This document shows positions 21,373 through 31,759 of a DNA stretch of 64,000 nucleotides, one piece after another. Source of the stretch: Azorinus chamasolen (lineage: Eukaryota; Mollusca; Bivalvia; Cardiida; Solecurtidae); contig OY755242.1 of the NCBI GenBank assembly GCA_963576725.1, positions 62,190,324 to 62,254,323 on the forward strand, read 5' to 3'. The notes below the pieces were generated by a model. It was not told the DNA's origin. It saw nothing but the letters and a program-made list of their open reading frames with translations, and made no database searches. The first letter of the stretch is position 1; each line of letters begins with the position of its first letter. Both the position numbers and the translations under genes were made by a program.

Positions 21373-21716
21373 ACAGTCGACACTCATTAGCTTGAACTAT
21401 TTGCGAACATCAATATTAGTTCGACTTTAAAGAACTCTGAGATAAATGATCTTTCTTCACAAAATACACGGGTACCGCATTACTTTTTAAAATTTCTTTT
21501 TGGTCAAATACACATGCTTCATTTGCATTGTTGAAAATGAAAACAGAATCCCAAGCAGTTTATATACAGGCCAGACGCCGAGTAGCTCTGTATCTGGTCT
21601 GGATCAGAATTGCTTGCAATTCAAATAACAGCTCAATTTGCAGTGACTTTCGTGGATTTCGGCATAAGCAGAAGTTCGACTGACCCAAGTTCGAAATAAC
21701 GAGGGTCGACTCAGGG
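21373..21716. mobile_element. Degenerate MITE with TA-type ends
   Basis: TACAGTCGACACTCATTAGC at the left and CGAGGGTCGACTC at the right are inverted. Inside are AGTTCGACTTTAAAGAAC and a decayed hairpin (CCAGACGCCGAGTAGCTCTG) resembling the family D core. Confidence 0.45.
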
Positions 21717-21837
21717 GATATTACTGTCATAAATATAATTCAGGGACAAAGCTACCCTATCCGATACTAATTCAATGTCCTGATGTCTGTTTAAGATCTC
21801 TCGTATCAACAATAGCAAAACCATCTATTGACATATA

Positions 21838-22050
21838 TGTGAAAAATGCGTTGGTATTAGTAGGTCTTCAAAAAATGGGGTTAAAGTGCTACCGCATTTT
21901 TCACAGCAGGGTTTTGTGAAAAATGGGGCCCCATTTTTCACATATGTGAAAAATGGGGCCGCAAATTTCACGCGTGTGAAAAATGCGTCAACCCATTTTT
22001 CACACGTGTGAAAAATGAGTGGCGTGAAATTTGCGGTTCAACAGGCCTAC
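21838..22050 (+). repeat. Family J repeat, second copy
   Basis: GTGAAAAATGCGTTGGTATT, a centre with ACCGCATTTTTCACAG, and the perfect palindrome CCCATTTTTCACACGTGTGA. It ends GCGGTTCAACAGGCCTAC, the reverse of the start of the copy at 17300. Confidence 0.75.
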
Positions 22051-22146
22051 ATAAAAGCAGCGTATGCAATGGATTTGTGTTTGACACATGGCAAAGCATT
22101 TCTCCAAACTTGAACAGACCTTATTTTGTCACTGCGGGTTAAAAGT

Positions 22147-22405
22147 AAACCCTTTCCCTGATGAATATTCATGTAGGATATAATGTCGTCATGAATATTA
22201 GATCTAATAAGATTAATTTTTTTGTAATGGCATATGAACACATGACATTTTTGGCTCAGGCAGAAGCTGTAGAATCAGATCTATATTACATCATAAGCAA
22301 ACAGAGCAGATCCTGATCAAACGGCTCCTTTAGGAGCCGTCTGATCTAGGTCTATTCTGTTTGCAGATGCGTCAAAATGCGCTTACATAATGGGGAAAGG
22401 GTTAA
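22147..22405. mobile_element. MITE family A
   Basis: TAAACCCTTTCCCTGATGAA ... ATGGGGAAAGGGTTAA. The hairpin (22295-22366) has apex GGCTCCTTTAGGAGCC. The left flank carries TGATGAATATTCATGTAGGA and GTCGTCATGAATATTAGA. Confidence 0.8.
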
Positions 22406-22499
22406 ACACTAATGGGCATTTCCACTCTGATAATTCAAGGTTAAACATGTATTACTGCAGATCCTTTGTTGGCAAATGTTTTTGAATGCATGCCTGCAT

Positions 22500-22690
22500 A
22501 AAGCAGATTGAGCTTGATAAAAGGTGTCTGCTTCGAAAACAGTCGTCTGCTGATCTATTTACCGGTGCTTCGAAAACAGTTGTCTGCTTCAAGAACATTC
22601 GACTGTTTTGAAGTCGTCTGTTTCGAAAATAGTCGTGACTTTGAAAACAGTCGTCTGCTATGAAAACAGTCATTGATCAACATTCGTCTG
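22500..22690. repeat. About 22-bp degenerate minisatellite
   Basis: Eight or so units of the form GTCTGCTTCGAAAACAGTC with variable spacing. Confidence 0.7.
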
Positions 22691-23067
22691 CTAAGAAAAA
22701 AGATGTATTCACGTGACCAATGGCGGATAGTCAAGTGTTTTTACTTTGTCAGTTGAAAATGTCGATTTTCTAAGGAATTTTGGACTTAACGGGTATTACT
22801 TTTCTGTGAAGATGAAGTGTGAATGTGCGTTTTATATGTGTCAATGATGTTTAAGTGACTTGAAGAAGTTAATCTAGTGCAAATGAGGAATAACCGAGCT
22901 GACTTTATTGTACATGTAAGTTTGAACACAGTGCCGTTTACCGTTATAACTCTTTACCTCGTTTTGCACGAGTTTCTGACATTCGAAAGTGTAACTGGTA
23001 GTTCGCTAAAATACTTGCAAGTATACTGTTCGCCAAATGTTAGGTGCTTCTATTGTGAGCTAGTATT

Positions 23068-23340
23068 ATGAGCGAGACCCCGGTAACCCCAAATACAACC
23101 TCAGCTGATCAGAAATCTAAGAAACGATATTTGTCTTCTCCTGATTATATCCTCGAATTTAAAAAGAATAAAATATCCGTGGACACACCCCCTGAGATGT
23201 CTGCACTAGGTGCTACACTAGGTGCCCTCAGATCTGGGTCTACAATGTTTGCAAATGACAATACACGTGTGACAAGGGCTGAAAGACTTAATTCTGAATG
23301 TAGTTTGATATTAACTCATTCCCTCCTAGACTATATTTAG
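23068..23340 (+). CDS. Small ORF, possible retroelement ORF1 start
   Basis: An ORF of 90 codons from an ATG. The first half is hydrophilic: MSETPVTPNTTSADQKSKKR, then YLSSPDYILEFKKNK. From memory, LINE ORF1 proteins of molluscs often open with a similar Lys-rich SSP motif, but this is weak. From codon 50 on, the frame runs through a family A hairpin half (CTCAGATCTGGGTCTAC ... TTTGCAAATG) and the left end of a family B MITE, so the C-terminal half is certainly not original. The upstream 300 bp have no repeat I recognise. This is either a truncated LINE ORF1 or a chance ORF. Confidence 0.25.
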   Translation: MSETPVTPNTTSADQKSKKRYLSSPDYILEFKKNKISVDTPPEMSALGATLGALRSGSTMFANDNTRVTRAERLNSECSLILTHSLLDYI

Positions 23341-23545
23341 ACCCAACCACTTTGAATAAATCTACCGAAAAGGAGCATTTACTAGAGAAAAGGACAAACT
23401 AATTAAAAATTTGTGCTGTTTTGAAACCATTTTGATAAATAGAGCATTTGCTCCTATGGAGCAAATGCTCTATTTATCAAAATGGTTTCAAAATGTGACG
23501 TTTGCAGAGACGCCAAAATACGTCACTAGGATGGAATGTGTTAAA
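23312..23545. mobile_element. MITE family B
   Basis: TTAACTCATTCCCTCC ... GATGGAATGTGTTAA. The palindrome TAGAGCATTTGCTCC/TATGGAGCAAATGCTCTA is intact, with outer arms AAACCATTTTGATAAA and TTTATCAAAATGGTTT. Confidence 0.8.
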
Positions 23546-23561
23546 CTTCATCGTACTACTG

Positions 23562-23977
23562 GCAATTTTGTGATAGCATTTGCAAATAGTTTTGCTCCAG
23601 ATCGGTCACCGAGTTACCCGGCGTCTCATCCGGATTCCAATCTGTTTGTTACTCGGTCAATGGGCAATTTTGTGATAGCATTTTCAAACATTTTAGATCC
23701 AGATAAGACACCGAATAAATCTTAGTTCCTAAATTGTTTGTCACGCTGAACTAGTTTTTTTTAACCCTTTCGCTGCCAATGCCGGATCTGTGATTACCTA
23801 TACAAACAGTTTGGATCCAGATGAGACGCCGAGTAACTCGGCGTCTCATCAGGATCCAAACTGTTTGTTATTGTTACTATGTTTTTGAAACAAAAATGAA
23901 GAAAATTTAAAAAAAAATGAAAATTTATAGCAGACGACAAAGTTAGCAGACGACAGAGTTTGGCAGCGAAAGGGTTA
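23562..23977. mobile_element. MITE family D: partial copies and one full copy
   Basis: 23562-23745 holds two partial copies sharing a direct repeat GGGCAATTTTGTGATAGCAT. 23763-23977 is a full copy: TTAACCCTTTCGCTGCCAAT ... TTTGGCAGCGAAAGGGTTAA, core GAGACGCCGAGTAACTCGGC, arms CAAACAGTTTGGATCCAGAT and ATCAGGATCCAAACTGTTTG. This is the reference copy for the family. Confidence 0.8.
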
Positions 23978-24271
23978 AAGAAATGGAAGACAAGTAAACG
24001 TTTAGATTTGAAGCATACGACAATATTTGCAGACGACAGTTGCCCAGATCATATGTGCCCTTCGCATGCTATGTCTTAACAACAACAACTCCATCACAAA
24101 TACATTTTTTAATTACATGTCATAAGTATCTAAAATATACCAAAATATAGTTTTCTGACCGCGAACACCCCTGCTCTATATAACAAGTAAGTCTCTTCGT
24201 TATGTGAGAGTAACGAACGACAACTCTGCAAGGAGATTGTGTTTTGGCTGCCAAGCTGTTTGTCGACTGGT

Positions 24272-24842
24272 TTTAACCATTTTCTCCATACATGCCCATT
24301 TTAACGACTTAATATAAACAGAGTAGTCTAAGATCAGACGGGCCCAATAGGAGCTGTCTGGTCTTGGTCTGCTCTGTTTGCTTATGAAATTAGATAGATC
24401 TTGTTCTACAACCACTGTCATATAAGAAACGATATGTGTTGATATGCTATTTCATATAACCATATGATTATTATTAATGTTGCCATGCTCTGACTGCTTA
24501 TGATATAATATAGATATGATTCCACAGTCTGCCATGGCAAAAGATTTCTCTGTTATATGCCATTTTAAAAATCAATATACAATAAAACCTCTCTATAACG
24601 ACCATTAAATTACGTCAAGTATTCTATGTTAAAGGCATGTGGATGCTTAAAGGAAGGTGATAGTAAAACAGAACGCTCCTATTGGAGCGTTCTGTTTTAC
24701 TTTCACCTTGCTTTAAGCAACCACCTGCCCAAAATACCAACTAATTAACACACTTTAGTGGTCGTTAAAGAGAGGTTTTACTCTAATTGATATTCATGAT
24801 GTCATTATTTTCTTACATGAATGTTTATGGTGTAATGGGTTA
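24272..24842. mobile_element. MITE family A interrupted by family E
   Basis: TTTTAACCATTTTCTCCATA and a decayed hairpin (AAACAGAGTAGTCTAAGATC ... TCTGCTCTGTTTGC) form the left part. The right part, ATTGATATTCATGATGTCAT ... GTGTAATGGGTTAA, resumes at 24785. Between them, starting at a TA (about 24577-24784), is a clean family E copy (ACAATAAAACCTCTCTATAA ... GAGAGGTTTTACTC) with apex CGCTCCTATTGGAGCG. The nesting order is E after A. Confidence 0.8.
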
Positions 24843-24943
24843 AACTGCAAAGGGTGCATAAAAAGTGTATGCAGAAGACTCGCTTTTGTACATGTGACCT
24901 ATTGAAAGTTTCGTAACTTTTATCAGCGGTACTGATAATATAC

Positions 24944-25140
24944 TGTAAAACCTCTCTATAACGACCACTAGATTGTGTTAATTAGTTGGTATGTTGGGCA
25001 GGTGGTTGTAACAAAGTGAAGGAGTTACAATAGTTTTGCACAAAGCCCTCGAAATGGCAGCTTGAAGCAGGTGGAAAGTCACACAGAAAGTTCATAGGGG
25101 AGCTTTCTGCGTAACTTTCAGATGTACCTAAAACCTGTCT
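24944..25140. mobile_element. Chimeric family E/F MITE
   Basis: The left end is family E (TACTGTAAAACCTCTCTATA, TTAATTAGTTGGTATG). The hairpin is F-like and decayed (GTCACACAGAAAGTTCATAG/GGGAGCTTTCTGCGTAAC). Confidence 0.5.
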
Positions 25141-25381
25141 TAACCCTTCCCTGTTCTATGTTTATTCCAAAGTTCAATACCTAATGAATATTCATAGTCA
25201 AAATAGTTATCATAAGATATAGAAGGTGGAACATTAAAGTCATTTTAGAAAGTAAAAAAACATATGTTTTATTATCAAACAGATCAGACCCTGACCAGAT
25301 GGCTCCTACAGGAGCCATTTGATCTGGGTCTACCCTGTTTGCAAATGCTTGAAAATGTGTTTATATGAAGGAAAGGGTTAA
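25139..25381. mobile_element. MITE family A2
   Basis: TTAACCCTTCCCTGTTCTAT ... GAAGGAAAGGGTTAA. The hairpin at about 25279-25350 has apex GGCTCCTACAGGAGCC. Contains AATGAATATTCATAG and AGAAGGTGGAACATT. Confidence 0.8.
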
Positions 25382-25532
25382 AACCCCAGATTATTGTACT
25401 TAGTTTTGATAGGTTTTACCGTGTTCATGTAATGCACACACCGCATGTGACATTGAGTTGTTAAGGAACCTAAACAATAAACTCGATAGCGAAACAGACA
25501 ACGTCAGCTTACAAAAGTATTGTATTTCTCAC

Positions 25533-25600
25533 CTGCCTTCACATAGATCATCCAGTGTCTCTCCTATTAATTTTCCATCAAAGAAATGTTTGTTTTCTGT
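25533..25600 (-). pseudogene. Orphan first-exon remnant of the DNRRLWVF family
   Basis: The minus strand reads KHFFDGKLIGETLDDLCEG then AG and a perfect donor GTGAGAAA, the same as the end of exon 1 in genes 1-3, again leaving two bases of an Arg codon. The 5' part is lost in a decayed family D MITE (25602-25742), so the RPS-x-I-x-YSQD block and an ATG are missing. No matching exon 2 was found in the next 9 kb downstream on the minus strand. It is either a relic of a fourth paralogue or a formerly alternative first exon of gene 1. Confidence 0.65.
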
Positions 25601-25601
25601 G

Positions 25602-25742
25602 ATTGCCTCTATGTAAACAGTTTGGATCCAATTGGGACGCCGAATAATTCCGCGTCTCATTAGGATCCAAAATGTGTGTTTCTCAAAATTAGAAAAGGAA
25701 ATTGTAGCAGGCGACAAAGTTAGCAGACGATAGAATTTGGAT
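25602..25742. mobile_element. Decayed MITE family D
   Basis: CAGTTTGGATCCAATTGGGA, then GACGCCGAATAATTCCGCGT and CATTAGGATCC, then TTAGCAGACGATAGAATTTG. Both ends are eroded. It abuts and truncates the orphan exon. Confidence 0.65.
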
Positions 25743-25849
25743 AATTTCTCAATGTTAAAACCTGTCTGAACAGTCACCAACAAGATTTCGTCGAAAACCA
25801 ATAAAATGAAAGTAGAAACCTAGATTCTTTACTCTACAAATTCGTCTTT

Positions 25850-26010
25850 TAACACCTTTGCAAACAGAATAGACCGAGATCAGACGACTGTTGTAGGATT
25901 CTGCAATGGAAAATTTCGTGTGTTCGTACGTCATTATAAAAATTCAACCGATTAATATTAATGACATCATGACTCAATGAGTAAATTGTTAACGCGGACT
26001 GAAGAATAGC
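25850..26010. mobile_element. Degenerate MITE family A
   Basis: AACACCTTTGCAAACAGAAT, AGACCGAGATCAGACG, then the right flank (ATTATAAAAATTCAACCGAT, ATTAATGACATCATGA). The right hairpin arm is lost. Confidence 0.5.
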
Positions 26011-26055
26011 GGAAGTCGATAACTGTTTTTCGTTACCCATTCATTCAATTGTTAT

Positions 26056-26304
26056 TAACCCTTCGCTTGCTATTCACGTCATTCTACTTACCTGTAAATA
26101 GTGAAGACCCAGATGAGACAGCTCCTGCAGGAGCTGTCTCATCAGGGTCCGCACTATTTACAAATTGATCGTGCAACCAGTGCACTCCATAGCAGTGATT
26201 TCACAGCGAAATACTTGTAGACAGTGATTGTATATGTAATTATACAAAAGGGCATGAGTAAAGAAGGAGAAATGTATTTTAAAATTCAGCAAGAGAAGGG
26301 TTAA
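26056..26304. mobile_element. MITE family C, best copy
   Basis: TTAACCCTTCGCTTGC ... AGAGAAGGGTTAA. The hairpin GAGACAGCTCCTGCAGGAGC is perfect, with arms GTGAAGACCCAGAT and ATCAGGGTCCGCAC. The flank contains TGCAACCAGTGCACTCCATA. Confidence 0.85.
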
Positions 26305-26410
26305 GGAAACCTGTCCACATTGTACTTTGGCGCCCATCAATATTTTCATGCGGAAGTGGCATGGCAAACAAAATATTTACTGGAATCAACGATTGACATT
26401 GATATCAAGT

Positions 26411-27105
26411 GTTCATCAAACAGTGCGGACCCTGATCAGAGGGCTCCTTCAGGAGCCCTCTGATCTTGGTCTACACTGTTTGACTATGTCCTTTTTAAAA
26501 GACACTGGACACTAATGGGTGGAATGTATATTCCGTACGTTTTCAGTAAAGGGCGTGTGCTACTTTGATTGCCAAGGAATGATATAATGAGTATTCATAA
26601 AGTCATGTAATATTGAAGTTGAAGGTTATAAATAGCCTCGTCGTCGATTTAGTATACCTTCTACATGAATTTCAAATGTACCGTTAAGCCAAATCGTCGT
26701 TTTATTATGCGGATGAGTGATTGCATTTACAATTCAGATGAGACGCCGAGTAACTCGGCATCTGATAAGGATACAAACTGTTGGATACCCTGACCGTGCT
26801 GTTGGAAAGAAATGCAAGATAGTTCAACTGTGACAACTGAAATCGATGACGTTTTCTACAAATAAAGTATGCTCAGCAGGCTAAAGGTTAATGCATTTAA
26901 AATATCTCTTCCTAGCTCATTGCACAATTCATTCAATAGCATTGGGCAATAAAAGGCAAAATTACTGTAGAATCAGATATATATTATACCTTAAACAAAG
27001 ACAACAGACCCTGATCAGGCGGCTCTTCCTACAGAAGCTGTCTGATCTGGATCTGTACTGTTTGCAAAGGCGTAGACAGACGTATTTATGGAGTGAATGG
27101 TTAAC
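26411..27105. mobile_element. Two family A-type hairpins and a family D relic
   Basis: 26411-26486: CAAACAGTGCGGACCCTGAT with apex GGGCTCCTTCAGGAGCCC and arm CTTGGTCTACACTGTTTG, a variant subfamily. 26725-26790: family D relic (GAGACGCCGAGTAACTCGGC with eroded arms). 26886-27105: family A copy with AACAGACCCTGATCAGGCGG and ATTTATGGAGTGAATGGTTAA. Confidence 0.6.
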
Positions 27106-27391
27106 AAAATGCAATCTCTAATAAGAATCATGAGAATTGTCTTTCCTCTCACTCCAATCTGGCAAAGGGCTGGCTGCAATCTCTACTAATAATTGATGCC
27201 CTTGTCAGTCATTCTAATACGTCTCGCACAAGAGTTGCTGCCATCACAGCTACTCCCTATATATAGTAGAGCGTACTTAGAGTAATCGCCCTTGGCTCTC
27301 TCCTGTCGAATGTAATATATGCATACAACTGCTTTTCTTGTTGTTGAGCTGAAAATCCAGTCAGAGTTGTCGACCCTGTCGTCATACATTA

Positions 27392-27392
27392 A

Positions 27393-27441
<49 letters not shown>

Positions 27442-27470
27442 TCTCTCTCTCTCTCCCTCTCCCTCTCTTG
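27392..27470. repeat. (CT)n microsatellite
   Basis: About 78 bases of CT dinucleotides with a few CC interruptions. Confidence 0.95.
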
Positions 27471-27587
27471 AAAAGTGTTTGATTCCTAGGGTATTCCGAA
27501 GTACATCAGAACTGTGTGATAATACCTCGTACTAACTACTTAAAGAACAAAAGACATAATTGAAATACTATATAGTTCTCTTGTATC

Positions 27588-27785
27588 AACCCTTTCATCG
27601 CCAATGTCGCAAAAGTGCACCACGACAAATAGTGCAGTCCCAGATCAAAGGCGGCGTCTGATTAGGGACTTCATCTTTTGTTTCAATCTCTAGTTTTAGA
27701 TATGTAATAGCATATCATAATATAAATTTTATATACACGGATCATTCAGCAGTAGTTTGATTTGTGTCTGCACTATTTGCCCAAG
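27588..27785. mobile_element. Degenerate MITE family L
   Basis: CAACCCTTTCATCGCCAATG, GTGCACCACGACAAATAGTG and CAGTCCCAGATCAAAGGCGG/CGTCTGATTAGGGAC, the reverse of the copy at 34096. The right side is altered. Confidence 0.55.
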
Positions 27786-27787
27786 TA

Positions 27788-27982
27788 CAGTAAAACCTCT
27801 CTATAAGTTATCGGCCACTAAGTTGTGTTAATTAGTTGGTATGTAGGGCAGGTAACTGCTAATTAAAGCAAGGAAAAAGTAAAACAGAACGCTCCTTATG
27901 TTCACCTTGATTTAAGCAGCCGCCTGCCTTTATACAATATAATTTATATAATCTAGTGGCCGTTATAGAGAGGTTTTACAGT
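27788..27982. mobile_element. MITE family E, apex deleted
   Basis: TACAGTAAAACCTCTCTATA ... TATAGAGAGGTTTTACAGTA: near-perfect terminal inverted repeats. Only half of the central palindrome remains (AAAGTAAAACAGAACGCTCC). Confidence 0.75.
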
Positions 27983-28041
27983 ACTTCTGGTAAGTAGATC
28001 ATATACCCATATAGGCCTACAAACCCTCACGTGATATAGTG

Positions 28042-28540
28042 AACCCTTTACTTCATAAGTACGCATTTTACGCCTTTGGAAACAGAGTAGATCCGGATCA
28101 GACGGCTCCTATAGGAGTCGCTTGATCAGTAGCTACTCTGTTTACTTAGATATTATGTAAGCCTGATTCTACAGTTTCTGTCAAGCTACACAATTCTTTT
28201 GTTCTTAGTGCCATTATAAAAATTCAGTCAATCGACATTTCATAGTGTCGGTTATTCTTGTCAGAATATTCATTGAGAAAAGGGTTAACCCTTCCGTGCC
28301 ACAATGACGGGTTTATGATATCACATGCAAACAGTTTGGATCCAGATGAGACGCCGAGTAACTCGGCGTCTCATCAGGATCCAAACTGTTTGACAATCTG
28401 TTTACTTTTTTATAAAGAAAATGAAAGAGGTGCACACACTTACACTAAAAATAAACGACACTATGCCAAGCAATATGACGATGCTGGAACCAACCGGTCA
28501 CGGAAATATTGCGTGGATCGATATCTGACTTTCGGAAAAT
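28042..28540. mobile_element. MITE family A abutting MITE family D
   Basis: 28042-28287 is family A (GAACCCTTTACTTCATAAGT; apex GGCTCCTATAGGAGTC; end GAAAAGGGTTAA). The same TTAA opens a family D copy at 28284 (TTAACCCTTCCGTGCCACAA) with a perfect core GAGACGCCGAGTAACTCGGC at about 28346-28365. The shared TTAA shows that these families insert at that tetranucleotide. The right half of D is eroded. Confidence 0.7.
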
Positions 28541-28624
28541 GACATCGACACGATTAAAACTCTTTACTACATGTTTCAGAGGTCCTTTTAAGGTGCGCAA
28601 TATATAATATTTACCAGAATAACT

Positions 28625-28770
28625 TCTTTACTTCTCCACCAGATCTTATGTTGTGACCACTTTTTAGAATCGTCTCTAAGAGACGATTCTAAAGAGTGGT
28701 GACATCACAGGGTTTGGTGGAGAAATTACGATTTTAGTATTTGAGTACGAACATATATCTGTAGCTCTGA
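28625..28770. mobile_element. Family I element
   Basis: CTTCTCCACCAGATCTTATG ... TTTAGAATCGTCTCTAAGAG / ACGATTCTAAAGAGTGGTGA ... GGGTTTGGTGGAGAAATTAC. Well-preserved palindrome. Confidence 0.8.
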
Positions 28771-29345
28771 ATGTACGCTTTTACAAGATAATTGGTATGG
28801 CATTCTGATCATAAGATTTAATACCTACATTTTTTTCTTGAACCAGACAGATATTATGAGGTCAAAGACTGTAGATTTAAAATGAAACAAGTGACCTATT
28901 TACACGTGTCATGTTTCCAAAAATGCAATTACAGGTTTTTCCAAAAATGCAATTACAGGTTTTCCCGTTAGGTTTATCTGTAGATAGCTGATTATTATAC
29001 ATGTACACACACTGTAGATATCAAAATATGAACAGAAAACCCTCTCTCATGCAGACACCAAAAACGGGATGTAATTCTTAGATCGTAGACGCAGGTGGTT
29101 GTTTAATTTTAGAGTGATTCTATTGTAATTTAAGAATTAAAACAAGACTGCGTACGTCACGCATGCTATTAATAGCAAGTAGAACTTTCCACCCATAACA
29201 TTAGGAAGTGACAGTACATAGTATAGGAAACGAGACGAGATGAGATGTCATCTGATCATGTTTGCAGGATACAATACTATTAATATAAAATTAAGTCTTT
29301 AAGGAGAAGTGTTCACACTCGCGGGGTACATAGACACTTTACAAA

Positions 29346-29467
29346 ATGCAGCTTAGGCCATCTGAGATATGTTACTCACAGGACTCGGTCAGTAACACAT
29401 TTGACCAAAGGAGCAGGCATTCTGGAACATTAATTGGAGAAACTTTGGACGCTATATGCGAAGGAAG
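29346..29467 (+). CDS. Gene 2, exon 1
   Basis: A 122-nt first coding exon: ATG at 29346 with a purine at -3 (ACAAAATGC), 40 codons and two bases, then donor GTAAGAT at 29468. It reads MQLRPSEICYSQDSVSNTF, then DQRSRHSGT and LIGETLDAICEG. The RPS-x-I-x-YSQD and IGETLD-x-x-C blocks match gene 1 (exon at 16338), and the phase-2 junction is identical. The intron, 29468-32627 (3,160 bp), holds a tRNA-derived SINE, a TTG-rich minisatellite and several MITEs. The 300 bp upstream have no MITE and presumably hold the promoter, but no core element is convincing. Confidence 0.82.
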
Positions 29468-29633
29468 GTAAGATAGTCTCTAACAACTTGACATTAGACA
29501 AGCACAGGTAATTTCGAAATGAGCGTATAAATAGTATGGACTGTACAAAAAATGTCACCCCATCCTTGTGTCCGAGCCTGACTAATTGTATAGGTCAGTA
29601 GAAAGTGCTAAACCCGAACCCATTGTTATTTTT

Positions 29634-29702
29634 TTCACCTAGATTCGAACCAACGACTTCTATGATCAGTGTCAGCGACACAATCCACTGGGCTATTGCG
29701 AC
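29634..29702 (-). repeat. tRNA-derived SINE head in gene 2 intron
   Basis: On the minus strand: GTCGCAATAGCCCAGTGGAT with A-box-like TAGCCCAGTGG, and about 35 bases on the B-box-like GGTTCGAATC. A T-rich stretch follows. The spacing fits an RNA polymerase III promoter of a tRNA-derived SINE. A complete cloverleaf is not evident. The plus-strand ORF across it (29605-29910) is a shadow. Confidence 0.6.
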
Positions 29703-29937
29703 AGTGTTAATATTGTATAGCGTGTGCAGTATATGCTGCTATGCACTTGGTGAATTCATCTATACAGTCTACGGAAATTCACGATTTTTCATCGACGAAA
29801 GTTGGCGGAAAACAACGCGTGCCAGGCAAACCTTACCGATAATACCTATTGTAACTGCTTTTGGGGTTGTTAAAGTTGTTGTTTTATTCTTGCTGTTGGT
29901 TTTAAATTAACTGGTGTAATTGCTGTGTAATTGTTTA

Positions 29938-30161
29938 ACACATTACCTCATAGGCTATTTTAGTTCAAACCTGTTTGACTTAATATACCAAAAAGGAGCA
30001 TTTACTAAAGAAAAGGGAACGTTTAGTTTTGTGTAGTTTGAAACCATTGTGATAAATAGAGCATTTGCTCCTACGGAGCAATTGTTCTATTTTTCACAAT
30101 GGTTTCAAAAAGTGACTTCTACATAGGCGTCAAAAAGCGTCAATATGAGGGAAGTTGTTAA
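29938..30161. mobile_element. MITE family B
   Basis: ACACATTACCTCATAGGCTA ... GAGGGAAGTTGTTAA. The palindrome GAGCATTTGCTCCTACGGAG / CAATTGTTCTATTTTTCACA is slightly decayed. Confidence 0.75.
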
Positions 30162-30890
30162 GCTTTTGTAGTTGTTGTTACTGCTGGTTTAGTTTGTGTA
30201 ATTGTTGATTAATTTTAGCTTTGGTTGTTTTGTTGTTGTAACTGTTGTTATAGGTGTTTTAATTGTTGTTGCTTTTGTTGTAGTTCTTGTTATTGTTACA
30301 GTTCATATGTTGCAGCATTTGTAAAATGTTTTAGCTGTTGTATCTGTTGTTGTTGTAGCTCTTGTTCTTGTTGTAGTTATTATGTTGTAGCTGTTGTAAC
30401 TGTTGTTCTTGTAGCTCTTGTTCTTGTTGTAGTTATTATGTTGTAGCTGTTGTAACTGTTGTTGTTATTGTATCTCTTGTTCTTGTTGTAGTTATTATGC
30501 TGTAGCTCTTGTTCTTGTTGTAGTTATTATGTTGTAGCTGTTGTATCTGTTGTTGTTGTAGCTCTTGTTCTTGTTGTAGTTATTATGTTGTAGCTGTTGT
30601 ATGCGTTGTTGTTGTAGCTCTTGTTCTTGTTGTAGTTATTATGCTGTAGCTCTTGTTCTTGTTGTAGTTATTATGTTGTAGCTGTTGTATCTGTTGTTGT
30701 TGTAGCTCTTGTTCTTGTTGTAGTTATTATATTGTAGCTGTTGTATGCGTTGTTGTTGTAGCTCTTGTTCTTGTTGTAGTTATTATGTTGTAGCTGTTGT
30801 AAATGGTGACTTTTGTAGCTTTTGTAGCTGTTTTTGTGTTGAAGGTGTTTGCAGCTTTTGTAGCTATTTTTGTGTTGAAGGTGTTTGTTC
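30160..30890. repeat. TTG-rich composite minisatellite
   Basis: Higher-order units of GTAGCTCTTGTTCTTGTTGT, AGTTATTATGTTGTAGCTGT and TGTATCTGTTGTTG, about 57-60 bp, repeated about nine times at 30340-30800. Degenerate TTG/TTA triplets lie before, and two GTGTTTTTGTGTTGAAGGTG units at the end. ORFs across it (Cys-rich plus, Asn/Ser/Tyr-rich minus) are composition artefacts. Confidence 0.9.
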
Positions 30891-31043
30891 AGACAACATA
30901 TACATATACAGTTTATACTCATTTCATTAAATTGAATAAAATATAGTCTAATTTCTGCCAGTAAAATGATATTTCTTAGAAACTAGATTTTAAAAGTCAC
31001 AGAGAAGAGAAGGTCGAAAGGGGTATGCTGGTATTGGTTGTAT

Positions 31044-31408
31044 TAACCCGAAATATGTTGACGTATACACGTCAAATATTGTGAAAATCTCATGCACAGT
31101 AGGTCACGATAGACCCGGGTCTACACGGTACTCAAAGATGTTTGTATTAGGTAAAGGGTTAAGCCTTACCCTCATATAAATGTGTTTTCACGCGTTTTTT
31201 TTAAAAAAAAAGTAGACACAGAACAGACTAATGGAATTCGAAATATCTTTATTTACTAAAATGGCTACAATGGTCCATATTTCATTATAACTATTTTGTC
31301 CAGGAATATTCAGTAGGTATTGAACTTTGGAATAAACATTGTTTGTATTTAATATAAAACATTGCAGTAAGCAAACATTTCAATACAATATAATGAAAAG
31401 AAAAGGGT
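31044..31408. mobile_element. Two degenerate family A MITEs
   Basis: 31044-31162 runs TTAACCCGAAATATGTTGAC ... GTAAAGGGTTAA without a clear apex. 31164-31408 is an A2 copy (CTTACCCTCATATAAATGTG ... AAAAGGGTTAT) with its hairpin replaced by a short A-rich stretch. Confidence 0.5.
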
Positions 31409-31759
31409 TATAGGAAGGATGGGAGCATTTTAAACATTCATCAGTTTGAGATGAAAACATCGGCGAAAAAAATAAACAGCGCCATTATCCATATTTTAAC
31501 ATGAGCTTGAATTCTATTCATTCAAATTCTGAAGTAATTAAACAGGGCATAGAACCTCTGCATTATCATATCTACAATAATACAATGACATAGGTTACTA
31601 AGGCATAAATCTAACGGTGTTCAAATTGTAAGCATATACACTTGCAATGAAGAAATGAATATGGAATATTTATCGAACGCCGTCTCCATTATAGAATTGA
31701 TTTCTAAGGTAATGTATCAAAATGATTATTCAACGTTTTTATTCATGTCATGTTAGGCT

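Noticed and set aside
29605..29910. 101-codon ORF on the plus strand in gene 2 intron
   Set aside because: Its start is antisense to the tRNA-derived SINE head, and the remainder is hydrophobic without features.
30225..30930. Cys-rich plus-strand ORFs and Asn/Ser/Tyr-rich minus-strand ORF
   Set aside because: They are translations of the TTG-rich minisatellite and have no sequence beyond the repeat.
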